Source: Desulfobacterales bacterium (GTDB taxonomy: Bacteria > Desulfobacterota > Desulfobacteria > Desulfobacterales > UBA11574). Taken from it: a stretch of DNA of 7,581 nucleotides. Under the pieces are notes generated by a model that saw nothing but the letters and a program-made list of their open reading frames with translations, ran no database searches and was not told the DNA's origin. The stretch covers positions 1 through 7,581 of the forward strand of contig JAUVTO010000085.1 in assembly GCA_030601485.1 (NCBI GenBank), in the 5' to 3' direction. Of the stretch, positions 1 to 6,100 are shown one piece after another. Each line of letters starts with the position of its first letter. Positions within the stretch are counted from its first letter, which is position 1. A program made the translations under genes and the position numbers.

Positions 1-534
1 CAGAAAGTCTGGATTCCGGACAATGATCCGATGATCCTTGAAGCGGTCAAGGCCTTTGACATCACGCCCTTTCTGTTGTCCATCGCCGATGTGCGGGTCG
101 GCCTGCAAACCGGGCTGATCAATACGGTTACCACTCCGCCCATCGGGGCGGTGGCCCTGCAATGGCATACGCAGATTAACTACCTGATGTACGAGCCGTT
201 TATGTATATTTATGGTGTGCTTGCGGTGGATCGCAAGGCCTTTGAAAAAATATCACCTGACGATCAACGTCTCTTTCGTGAAATAATGGGGCGTATTTTC
301 CGTGAACTGGACCGGCTGAACCGCGAAGACAACGTTAAAGCTCTGGAAGCCTTACGTAAACAGGGGATTGAATTTATAAAGCTTTCCGGTGAAGCGCTGG
401 AAAAATGGTGTGCTGACGCTCGGGAAGTCCCCAAGCGGCTGATTAACGCCGGCAAATTATCCCGGAACATGGTCAACACTTTGGAAAACCTTCTTAAAGA
501 CTATCGTTCAAAGCAACCCCATACTCATGAATAA
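1..534 (+). CDS. dctP: TRAP transporter solute-binding receptor DctP, C-terminal part (5' end outside window)
   Basis: This is the periplasmic receptor that captures an organic anion, typically a carboxylate, and hands it to the DctQM permease. The frame is open from base 1, so only the last 177 residues of a protein that is usually about 330-340 residues are visible. The visible part fits DctP: an early 'KVWIPDNDP' segment, then 'SIADVRVGLQTGLINTV', matching the family's conserved ALQTG-type segment that lines the ligand cleft, and a charged helical C-terminus. The signal peptide and the usual ligand-binding arginine lie outside the window, so the substrate cannot be inferred. The stop overlaps the DctQ start by 8 bases, and DctM follows, which makes this a standard P-Q-M operon. 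Family assignment is confident; the substrate is unknown. Confidence 0.88.
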   Translation, partial: QKVWIPDNDPMILEAVKAFDITPFLLSIADVRVGLQTGLINTVTTPPIGAVALQWHTQINYLMYEPFMYIYGVLAVDRKAFEKISPDDQRLFREIMGRIFRELDRLNREDNVKALEALRKQGIEFIKLSGEALEKWCADAREVPKRLINAGKLSRNMVNTLENLLKDYRSKQPHTHE

Positions 535-1036
535 GCATCAAGATATAACTTTTACAAGGCGGGCCCAAATGATCCTGCACCGGGTGGAAGACGCGATTCT
601 GGTGGGATTGCTCTTGCTGATGATCGGCATGGCGGTCACACAAATTTTTCTGCGAAATCTTTTTGAAGCCGGCATTGTCTGGAGTGATGTCATGGTTCGC
701 ATTCTGGTGCTGTGGGTCGGCCTTGCAGGGGCCATGGTGGCAAGCCGCCAGGACAACCACATTGCCATTGACATACTGGATCGTTATCTGCCGGAGCGCG
801 CCAAAGTCTATACTAACTTTGTGGTTAGACTGTTTACCGCTTTAGTTTGTACGATCGTGGCCTATTACAGTCTGTTGTTTGTGCAGATGGAGTTTACCGA
901 CGGCGGCATGGCGTTTGCGCGGGTGCCGACCTGGTTGTGCGAGGCCATCATTCCTTTTGCCTTTACGGTTATAGCGCTTCGATATTTCTTATTATCGTTT
1001 GTGAATTTAAAAAAAATCGTTAAATCCGGATCGTGA
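527..1036 (+). CDS. dctQ: TRAP transporter small permease subunit DctQ
   Basis: This 169-residue inner-membrane subunit pairs with DctM and docks the loaded receptor. Four hydrophobic segments are visible, at about residues 23-42, 54-73, 96-118 and 138-160, the usual DctQ topology. The family-typical 'FLRNLF' follows the first helix, and an 'HIAIDIL' segment follows the second, where the family carries a conserved His-Ile. The length is normal. The ATG lies inside the end of dctP (8-base overlap) with no clear Shine-Dalgarno sequence, so translation is probably coupled to dctP. The stop codon overlaps the dctM start by 4 bases (GTGA). Known for the family: it works with DctM as a sodium-driven secondary transporter. 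Confidence 0.9.
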   Translation: MNKHQDITFTRRAQMILHRVEDAILVGLLLLMIGMAVTQIFLRNLFEAGIVWSDVMVRILVLWVGLAGAMVASRQDNHIAIDILDRYLPERAKVYTNFVVRLFTALVCTIVAYYSLLFVQMEFTDGGMAFARVPTWLCEAIIPFAFTVIALRYFLLSFVNLKKIVKSGS

Positions 1037-2319
1037 TTCCATACATTTTAGCCTTGATACTGATTTTTCTGGCTGCCCTGGGTGCGCCGCTTTTCGCGGT
1101 TATTCTGGCCGTTGCGATGCTCGGTTTTCATTACCTGGATGTTAACCTGTCGGTAATTGCAATTGAAATTTATCGAATCGCCGACACGCCGATTTTACTG
1201 GCGTTGCCCTTGTTTACCTTTGCCGGCTACGTGCTGGGAGAAAGCCGGACTTCTTACCGCCTGGTCCGGCTTACCCGGGCCTTTCTGGGCTGGATGCCGG
1301 GCGGACTGGCCATTGTGGCCTTCATCGCATGTGCTTTCTTTACCGCCTTTACCGGTGCTTCGGGGGTAACCATCGTTGCGCTTGGAGCGCTCCTTTATCC
1401 GGCATTAACCCAGGCCGGATACCGGGAAAAATTCAGTATGGGTCTTGTGACATCTTCAGGCAGTCTGGGGCTGTTGCTGCCGCCCTCGCTTCCGCTCATT
1501 CTTTACGGCATCATCGCCCAGCAAATGAGCGTCGGCGCGACTGTTTCCATCAATGATCTGTTTTTGGCCGGCATTCTCCCCGCGCTTCTTATGATATTGC
1601 TGCTGTCATTCTGGAGCTTATGGGAAAACCGTCGCAATCCCATTCCATATCAATCATTCTCTGCCCGGGAAGCCGTTTCCGCCCTGAGGGAGTCCATTTG
1701 GGAAATACCATTGCCGTTTTTTGTGCTGGGAGGTATTTATGGAGGATTTTTTGCCATTTCCGAAGCTGCAGCGGCCACGGCCATGTATGTGTTGGTGGTT
1801 GAAGTGTTTATCTACAAAGAGATTAAACTGGGTAAGCTTCCGGCCATTATACGGGAGTCCATGGTGATGGTGGGCGGGATTCTGCTTATTCTGGGCGTGG
1901 CGCTGGCATCAACAAATTTTTTAATAGACGCCCAAGTGCCCATGCACCTGTTCAATCTGATTCAGGCCCACGTTACCAGTAAACTCGTTTTTTTGATGCT
2001 TCTGAACCTGTTGCTGCTGATACTTGGCGCCATTCTGGATATCTTTTCGGCTCTGGTTATTATGATCCCCATAATACTTCCCGTGGCGGTCAATTATGGC
2101 ATCGATCCGGTTCATCTGGGCATCATTTTTCTGGCTAATATGCAAATCGGCTACTTCACGCCGCCGGTGGGCATGAATCTGTTTATCGCCAGCTACCGTT
2201 TCAAAAAACCGGTCACCGAACTTTATCTGGCCGCCATACCGTTTATGATCGTGCTGTTTGGGGCGGTCCTTGTCATTACCTACTGTCCGGCGTTGAGCTT
2301 GATTTTTTTGCGGAGATAG
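1033..2319 (+). CDS. dctM: TRAP transporter large permease subunit DctM
   Basis: This 428-residue polytopic membrane protein is the transport-catalysing subunit of the TRAP system, moving substrate by an ion-coupled mechanism. It is hydrophobic throughout and keeps the hallmark re-entrant and helix motifs: 'TGASGVTIVALGALL' (about 107-121), 'LLPPSLPLILYG' (148-159), 'GGIYGGFFAISEAAA' (233-247), 'GAILDIFSALVIMIPIILP' (332-350) and 'NMQIGYFTPPVGMNLF' (369-384). The length is normal. The start is GTG at 1033, which is supported by the 4-base GTGA overlap with dctQ and gives the expected N-terminal helix. No strong ribosome binding site is present, so translational coupling is likely. It is the last gene of the operon and is convergent with the minus-strand phosphoesterase. 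I see no convincing intrinsic terminator in the 126 bases that follow. Confidence 0.93.
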   Translation: MIPYILALILIFLAALGAPLFAVILAVAMLGFHYLDVNLSVIAIEIYRIADTPILLALPLFTFAGYVLGESRTSYRLVRLTRAFLGWMPGGLAIVAFIACAFFTAFTGASGVTIVALGALLYPALTQAGYREKFSMGLVTSSGSLGLLLPPSLPLILYGIIAQQMSVGATVSINDLFLAGILPALLMILLLSFWSLWENRRNPIPYQSFSAREAVSALRESIWEIPLPFFVLGGIYGGFFAISEAAAATAMYVLVVEVFIYKEIKLGKLPAIIRESMVMVGGILLILGVALASTNFLIDAQVPMHLFNLIQAHVTSKLVFLMLLNLLLLILGAILDIFSALVIMIPIILPVAVNYGIDPVHLGIIFLANMQIGYFTPPVGMNLFIASYRFKKPVTELYLAAIPFMIVLFGAVLVITYCPALSLIFLRR

Positions 2320-2445
2320 CCAGGTATTACAATAACTAAAACATGCCAAAATTTTATTGGTTATATCTAAGACAATAAAGATAGATAGTTATACGGGTTA
2401 CCAATGATAAAGGTCTCAGGTTTTGTGAAATTAATTTGATTCTCG

Positions 2446-3174
2446 TTACCATAGTCGATCTGCATGCACTTTGGGAAGGCCCGCGGCCATGATTTTGCTG
2501 ACCACCGCTGCAATATCATAAGAAACAAATCTTACTTCAAGGGAATCCTTGGATGTATTCCAAATCACGTATTTTGCATTGTTATTGCCGTCTCTGGGTT
2601 GTCCAACGCTGCCCACATTGACGATATATTTTTTGTCTTTATGAAAATGATTCACAATCCCTTTTTGAAGGCGAATATGTTGGGATACTTTACCGTCAAA
2701 TCCGATGAGTTTTAGATCATGGGTATGTCCCACAAAACAAAGTCTTTCTTTCATTTTTCTGAAATTTTGTTTGAGGGTGTCATGGGGAACCTGAAATAAA
2801 TAGGTGTCCATGGAATCCGGCGGAAAACCGTGAACAAATCGGCTTTGGTAAATCACCAAAGATGATTTCAGTCCGCGAATATAATTACAGGATTCCTCGG
2901 ACAGCAGGGTCATTGTTTTTTGCAAAGATTTCCGGGCAGCAGGATTAAACCAGTCCAAATGCCGGCAATCTGCTACTGCCTGCTCATGATTTCCCATAAC
3001 ACACGGAATATCGCGTTTTCGAACCTGTCGAATCACCTGCTCGGGCTCGGGTCCGTAACCCACATTGTCTCCCAGACAAACAATGGCGTCGATGCTCGAA
3101 GCTTCAATATCGTTCAAAACTTGTCGAAACGCATCCAAATTACCATGAATATCGGAAATAATTGCGACTCTCAT
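2446..3174 (-). CDS. Calcineurin-like metallophosphoesterase (YfcE/MJ0936-like)
   Basis: This is a 242-residue cytoplasmic phosphodiesterase or phosphatase with a two-metal active site. All expected motifs are present in order: D8-x-H10 in 'SDIHGN', D36 in 'GDNVGYG', N62-H63 in 'GNHE', H115 in 'FVHG', and H150 with H152 in 'GHTH', followed by the 'NVGSVGQPRDG' segment (186-196) typical of the YfcE/MJ0936 (Metallophos_2) branch. The enzyme therefore looks intact. The natural substrate of this branch is usually unknown; activity on cyclic-nucleotide analogues and model phosphodiesters is reported for relatives. The ATG gives the correct MRVAIISDIHGN start, but no clear Shine-Dalgarno sequence precedes it. 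It lies 25 bases downstream of the broken TraB/GumN gene and may be the last gene of the minus-strand cluster. Confidence 0.9.
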   Translation of the reverse strand: MRVAIISDIHGNLDAFRQVLNDIEASSIDAIVCLGDNVGYGPEPEQVIRQVRKRDIPCVMGNHEQAVADCRHLDWFNPAARKSLQKTMTLLSEESCNYIRGLKSSLVIYQSRFVHGFPPDSMDTYLFQVPHDTLKQNFRKMKERLCFVGHTHDLKLIGFDGKVSQHIRLQKGIVNHFHKDKKYIVNVGSVGQPRDGNNNAKYVIWNTSKDSLEVRFVSYDIAAVVSKIMAAGLPKVHADRLW

Positions 3175-3199
3175 ATGTCAATAATCGAGTTTGTTGATT

Positions 3200-3487
3200 C
3201 TATAACCGACTCAACTCATTATTATAAAGGGCTTTTCTGATTATCATTTCTTGTGTTTTCGGACTGTTCAACTCTTCAAGTTTCGTCTCGAAAACAATTA
3301 CATCAGAATCCTCGTATGCTTTTACAAATTCCTCCGGCAAAGGATAATCCGTTTTTCACAGTACATGACAAGTGCCTCCTATGTATGTTGCGGAATTATG
3401 CAGTTGAACCTTCCATAAAGAAGTGTCGGCAGCAACTGACAAACATACGCTCAGATTAAGAATAATTCCCAACATTAGATTTTTCAT
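3200..3487 (-). pseudogene. Remnant of a TraB/GumN-family gene: in-frame TGA and missing C-terminus
   Basis: An ATG at 3487 preceded by GAGAG opens a frame with a Sec-type signal peptide (MKNLMLGIILNLSVCLSVAA) and then 'SLWKVQ...YIGGTCHVL', the N-terminal signature of the TraB/GumN family (GGTxH motif: G37, G38, T39, H41). Codon 44 is TGA (bases 3356-3358). The same frame continues past it with 'KTDYPLPEEFVKAYEDSDV' and 'IVFETKLEELNSPKTQEM', just as family members do (HVLR-x-x-DYPLP...FE), until TAG at 3200-3202. Relatives usually have Arg at the stop position, so a CGA-to-TGA change would explain it (inference). A normal family member is close to 300 residues; only about 95 codons remain here, so roughly two thirds of the gene is gone. 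Selenocysteine is unlikely because the position is not a Cys site and the gene is truncated anyway. Confidence 0.8.
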
Positions 3488-3522
3488 AATTTCTCTCTTT
3501 ATCTCTTTTTGAGAACATTCCC

Positions 3523-4794
3523 TTAGCAGTTAAGAGATTTTTGAAACACATCATACTCACGGATCGCTTGCTTTTGGGCGGAATCGCGAATTTCATTCAT
3601 TTCATCATAATGCGTTGCCACGATATGGACCAGGTTGTTATCCAATTCGCCATTATCCGCCATGGAATGTAAAACCTCGAGGGCGGCCTTTCTGTCCATG
3701 CCCTGGCGGTAGGGTCGATTTTCCGTTAATGCCGTAAACACATCGGCAACCGCTATAATCCTTGAGCCAAGGGGCAGTTCGTCCTCCTTATAACCGAAAG
3801 GATACCCTGTACCATTAAGTCGTTCTTGATGCAAAGCCCCCCAGGAGTTTATGACCTCGAGGGCTTCAAACGGTTCAAGTGTCTGGTAGGTATGGTAAAC
3901 GTGGGATCGCATGATAAACCATTCATCTTCGGTAAGCTTGTCCCGTTTCTCAAGAATTTCCGAGGGGATGGCGAGTTTGCCGAGATCATGAAGATAAGCG
4001 GCGATTTGGATCATCCTGCGCTCATACCTTGAAAATCCTGCCAATTTTGATAGAAAAACCGATGTGGCTGCCACTCCCATGGAATGTGTTGCCGTGAACT
4101 CGCTTTTAAAATCAATGAGCTGGCATATTAGCCGCGAAAAATCAACCAGTTCGTTTATTGTAAATTCCCTGGCGTGAAACCCCACACTTCTTCGTAAAAT
4201 TGCCTCCATGGAATCCGATATTATTTCCAGCCATACATACTCTCGTTTGGCCAGATTCAGCAGGGCATCTACATGTTCCGGTACGAAAGCCTCACCCTTT
4301 AGCGATGAAATGGCTTCACAAATTCCTCGAACTTGACTCAGGATCGGTTTGTCTTTGGATATTTTAACCGCCGTTCGATCCGCCAGATGGAGGATATGAC
4401 TGCCCAAAGGAACCGGTTCACCATGGTGAAGGGAACCCTGTCCATTTTGCCAAGGTACATGATGAAATTGTATGAGTTTGGCAATGGAAGCAAACGGTTT
4501 GAACTTTCTAAGAATCAGACTGCCGGCCATAGAATGCTGGCCGGGTTTTGTATCTTCAAATTCAAGCAGGTCTAATCTTTCCTGCAAGGAGAACGCTCCG
4601 ATATCGTGCAAGGCGCCGGCGGTAAAAAGCTCATATCTTTTGTCCACCGGCAAATTGAGTTCTTCACTCAATCGATATGCCAGATAGGCGACCTGCATAT
4701 GGTGGTTCCCAACAGCCGGACTCATCATATCCACGACTTTGGAAATCGACGCCACCAGATCGAAGACATTGACTCGTAGTTTACCCGCAAACAT
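3523..4794 (-). CDS. Tandem HD-domain phosphohydrolase, HD-GYP-like C-terminal domain
   Basis: This 423-residue soluble protein has two HD modules. The N-terminal one has H31, H63-D64 ('LHDIGA'), H87, H111-H112 ('FHHVPW') and D139 ('HLADR'); it keeps the metal ligands but has lost the GYP loop and the usual Lys of HDxGK (Ala67 instead). The C-terminal one is HD-GYP-like: H237, H269-D270 with K273 ('LHDLGK'), H298, 'HQERLNGTGYP' (322-332) and D351 in 'VADVFTALTENRPYR'. The canonical HHE there reads HQE, so one metal-ligand position is Gln323. HD-GYP proteins hydrolyse cyclic di-GMP or related cyclic dinucleotides; whether this one does is inference. No receiver, PAS or membrane segment is visible. 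A GGAG sits 9 bases before the ATG. The start overlaps the candidate small ORF by 14 bases. Confidence 0.88.
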   Translation of the reverse strand: MFAGKLRVNVFDLVASISKVVDMMSPAVGNHHMQVAYLAYRLSEELNLPVDKRYELFTAGALHDIGAFSLQERLDLLEFEDTKPGQHSMAGSLILRKFKPFASIAKLIQFHHVPWQNGQGSLHHGEPVPLGSHILHLADRTAVKISKDKPILSQVRGICEAISSLKGEAFVPEHVDALLNLAKREYVWLEIISDSMEAILRRSVGFHAREFTINELVDFSRLICQLIDFKSEFTATHSMGVAATSVFLSKLAGFSRYERRMIQIAAYLHDLGKLAIPSEILEKRDKLTEDEWFIMRSHVYHTYQTLEPFEALEVINSWGALHQERLNGTGYPFGYKEDELPLGSRIIAVADVFTALTENRPYRQGMDRKAALEVLHSMADNGELDNNLVHIVATHYDEMNEIRDSAQKQAIREYDVFQKSLNC

Positions 4795-4906
4795 AGGTGT
4801 TTTCTCCAGTTATAATGACCGATGGGCGCCAAACCTTGTAACTTCTGAATAAATTATGAAACTCATCACTTTCCACCGTCAACGGCCGGTTACGGCAAAC
4901 CGGCAT
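4781..4906 (-). CDS. Candidate 41-residue small protein or leader peptide
   Basis: I do not recognise this ORF. The ATG at 4906 follows a perfect AGGAGG (4915-4920) at 8-base spacing, and that AGGAGG starts directly after the stop codon of the upstream HsdR-N-like gene. The product begins MPVCRNRPLTVESDEF, has no membrane segment, and includes three aromatic residues and 'KVWRPSVIITGE' in the second half. It terminates 14 bases inside the HD-protein gene, an arrangement that suggests translational coupling. A 7-bp stem-loop occupies codons 1-7. It may be a real small protein, a leader that tunes HD-protein translation, or a chance ORF under a remnant ribosome binding site. The ribosome binding site and the overlap are the only evidence; conservation is untested. 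Confidence 0.42.
   Translation of the reverse strand: MPVCRNRPLTVESDEFHNLFRSYKVWRPSVIITGENTYVCG
4885..4904 (-). other. Stem-loop at the start of the candidate small ORF
   Basis: A perfect 7-bp inverted repeat (GCCGGTT and AACCGGC) encloses a 6-base loop. On the minus strand it begins at the last base of the small ORF's ATG and lies 11 bases after AGGAGG. No T-run follows it in the minus direction, so it is not a convincing intrinsic terminator. Its position could reduce or modulate initiation, or stabilise a processed transcript end; this is inference. Confidence 0.4.
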
Positions 4907-4920
4907 TCTGGGCGCCTCCT

Positions 4921-5553
4921 TTATTGATTGGGTGATATATTGCGGCCTACATTTACGTTCATACTGTCATAGGAACGGAAAATCAACTTTTCACGCTCCA
5001 GCCGTTTTTCAGCAATCGGCTGCAATTTAAGTGATTTTGCCGTTTCTTGCAATGCATTTTTTGACGGAATCGCATCAAGGCCTTCTCCGATTTTTTCACC
5101 GGATACGGTATCGAGCACCATCGCGGTTTTGCCGTCCGACACCACGGAAACGGGAATTTGGTATTCATCCAAGAGCCTGGCGGCAGAAACAATCTCCCTT
5201 TCCCTCGATCCCAGGGAGCCCGGTGCACATTTAATCGCCATATACCGCGTGCTGTCCACAGAGACAACCAGGTCCACCGATGAGCAATAGGATTCATTGC
5301 CTATGGTCACCTCAAGGGGGGCGTCAACTTCAATATCTTTTTTTGTGTACCCCTTTTCTGCTATCAGAACCCTCTCAACGGTTTGGCGGTTGGCCTCTGC
5401 ACCGACATCGGGAATCTTTTCTCCCGTGACAAAGTCGGTGATCAATCTGAAAGTTTTTTGGATATCGACATCCGAAGCTGCTTTTCTTTTCACCGGAGCA
5501 ATCGGTTTCAGTTTCCGGCGTGCAACACAGGGAATGCATTTATTATCTTTCAT
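4921..5553 (-). CDS. HsdR-N-like (type I restriction R-subunit N-terminal domain) protein, stand-alone, altered catalytic site
   Basis: This 210-residue protein resembles the PD-(D/E)XK domain found at the N-terminus of type I restriction HsdR subunits (HSDR_N_2 type), but with no helicase domain attached. Visible elements are the helix 'RQTVERVLIAEKGY' with E60, the strand 'SSVDLVVS' with D94, and 'MAIKCAPGSLGS' (105-116), where the family usually has an 'ECKAPGS'-like segment. Here K108 is kept but the acidic residue of ExK is Ala106, so nuclease activity is doubtful. A CxxC (C6, C9) lies near the N-terminus with a basic stretch after it. I chose ATG 5553 because AGAGG lies just upstream; longer TTG- or ATG-initiated versions (5619, 5601) lack a ribosome binding site and 5619 falls inside the likely promoter. 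It is the first gene of the minus-strand cluster. No hsdM or hsdS is nearby. Confidence 0.72.
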   Translation of the reverse strand: MKDNKCIPCVARRKLKPIAPVKRKAASDVDIQKTFRLITDFVTGEKIPDVGAEANRQTVERVLIAEKGYTKKDIEVDAPLEVTIGNESYCSSVDLVVSVDSTRYMAIKCAPGSLGSREREIVSAARLLDEYQIPVSVVSDGKTAMVLDTVSGEKIGEGLDAIPSKNALQETAKSLKLQPIAEKRLEREKLIFRSYDSMNVNVGRNISPNQ

Positions 5554-5609
5554 AACATCCTCTCTTTTCAAATAGGTGACATAACCTCTGGATAAAAACA
5601 TTGTTGGGT

Positions 5610-5638
5610 ATGTTATCAAAAAAATCTTAGCAAATCAA
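5610..5638 (-). promoter_or_regulatory. Possible sigma-70 promoter for the minus-strand cluster
   Basis: On the minus strand TTGATT (5633-5638) is separated by 17 bases from TAACAT (5610-5615). These are moderate matches to the -35 and -10 boxes with ideal spacing, about 55-60 bases upstream of the chosen HsdR-N-like start. The left direct repeat of the foldback element ends 10 bases further upstream, so the insertion just spares this promoter. Confidence 0.38.
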
Positions 5639-5647
5639 ACCACAACA

Positions 5648-5656
5648 CTAAATTCG
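5648..5656 (+). repeat. Left 9-bp direct repeat flanking the foldback element (putative target duplication)
   Basis: CTAAATTCG occurs here and again at 5935-5943, in the same orientation, directly outside the two terminal inverted repeats. This is the expected footprint of a transposition event. Confidence 0.65.
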
Positions 5657-5657
5657 C

Positions 5658-5764
5658 CAGGGTAAACGCATGTGAATCCCAATACAGGGAGAACGCTCCA
5701 CGACGGCGTATATCTCTTTCCAACCGACTGAAACTTGTGCTTAAGCACCCGTAAGCCCGAGCCG
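5658..5764 (+). repeat. Left arm of the imperfect long inverted repeat
   Basis: This pairs with 5833-5934. It starts with the 14-bp perfect terminus, is looser in the middle with small gaps, and ends in AGCCCGAGCCG, which pairs perfectly with CGGCTCGGGCT. By eye the arms agree at roughly three quarters of positions. Confidence 0.68.
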
Positions 5765-5832
5765 CGCCAGAGTTATTAAGAACAATTCTTCGCTAAACTA
5801 TTCCATTGATTTTTTTAAGTAATAATTTCATT

Positions 5833-5934
5833 CGGCTCGGGCTAACGCGTGCTAACGCCCTTCAAACAGTCAGTCGGTTTCCAAGAGAAACACGCCGGCG
5901 CTCCGCTGCTTCAAAATCAAATGCGTTTACCCTG
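5833..5934 (-). repeat. Right arm of the imperfect long inverted repeat
   Basis: This is the inverted partner of 5658-5764. It contains CGGCTCGGGCT at the loop side, TCAGTCGGTT in the middle (5870-5879) and ATGCGTTTACCCTG at the outer end. Confidence 0.68.
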
Positions 5935-5943
5935 CTAAATTCG
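5935..5943 (+). repeat. Right 9-bp direct repeat flanking the foldback element
   Basis: This second copy of CTAAATTCG immediately follows the right terminal inverted repeat. Joining the flanks through a single copy gives a plausible empty site. Confidence 0.65.
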
Positions 5944-6049
5944 TTCGTTGTCCGTTGGTATTTTTTTCTTGACATATTGCCGGTAACAATCGAAGTTCGT
6001 TAAATTTTTGCTGTCATCTTAAAATATTTTTGAACGTTCTATTTTCCTT

Positions 6050-6055
6050 AGGAGG
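6050..6055 (+). promoter_or_regulatory. Orphan Shine-Dalgarno sequence AGGAGG
   Basis: A perfect AGGAGG is followed by ATAACGTAAAAAGCGG, with no ATG, GTG or TTG at a usable distance. The nearest ATG, at 6089, opens only a four-codon frame. It may be a leftover of a lost gene or a chance match. Confidence 0.3.
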
Positions 6056-6084
6056 ATAACGTAAAAAGCGGAAGGTTAACTTTT

Positions 6085-6100
6085 AATCATGATAATGATT
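6085..6100 (+). promoter_or_regulatory. Fur/PerR-like palindromic operator candidate
   Basis: AATCAT-GATA-ATGATT is a 6-4-6 palindrome rich in the GATAAT/ATGAT hexamers that make up Fur-family boxes. It lies about 145 bases before the di-iron protein gene, a type of gene often under PerR or Fur control. The distance is large and the promoter is not located, so this is a candidate only. Confidence 0.4.

Larger units (their letters stand above)
5657..5934. mobile_element. Putative 278-bp foldback MITE-like element
   Basis: The termini are a perfect 14-bp inverted repeat, CAGGGTAAACGCAT at 5658-5671 and its complement at 5921-5934. The inverted similarity continues inward for about 100 bases per arm, with perfect blocks at 5722-5731/5870-5879 and 5754-5764/5833-5843, leaving a central loop of about 68 bases. 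A 9-bp direct repeat flanks it; one unpaired C (5657) separates the left copy from the terminus. No transposase or other credible ORF lies inside; the open frame from 5806 runs through the right arm out of the element, has no ribosome binding site and is not gene-like. It is most simply a non-autonomous element moved by a transposase elsewhere. CAGGG ends with an 8-9 bp duplication are reminiscent of ISAs1-type elements, but that is a weak guess. Confidence 0.65.

Noticed and set aside
2353..2379. TTTATTG/CAATAAA inverted repeat after dctM as an intrinsic terminator
   Set aside because: The stem is AT-rich with a 13-base loop and no T-run follows, so it is unlikely to terminate transcription.
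3356..3358. In-frame TGA in the TraB/GumN remnant as a selenocysteine codon
   Set aside because: Relatives have Arg rather than Cys at this position, the gene is also truncated downstream, and I see no convincing SECIS-like hairpin with a proper apical loop after the TGA.
5554..5619. N-terminal extension of the HsdR-N-like protein to the TTG at 5619 or the ATG at 5601
   Set aside because: No Shine-Dalgarno sequence supports either start, whereas AGAGG precedes the ATG at 5553. The TTG falls inside the likely -10 region.
5657..5934. Integron attC site as an explanation of the long imperfect palindrome
   Set aside because: The ends do not show the paired RYYYAAC and GTTRRRY core sites, the arms are long and nearly continuous, and flanking direct repeats point to transposition instead.
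5806..6003. Plus-strand 65-codon open frame across the right arm of the foldback element
   Set aside because: It has no ribosome binding site or recognisable motif, and it is created by the inverted-repeat sequence.
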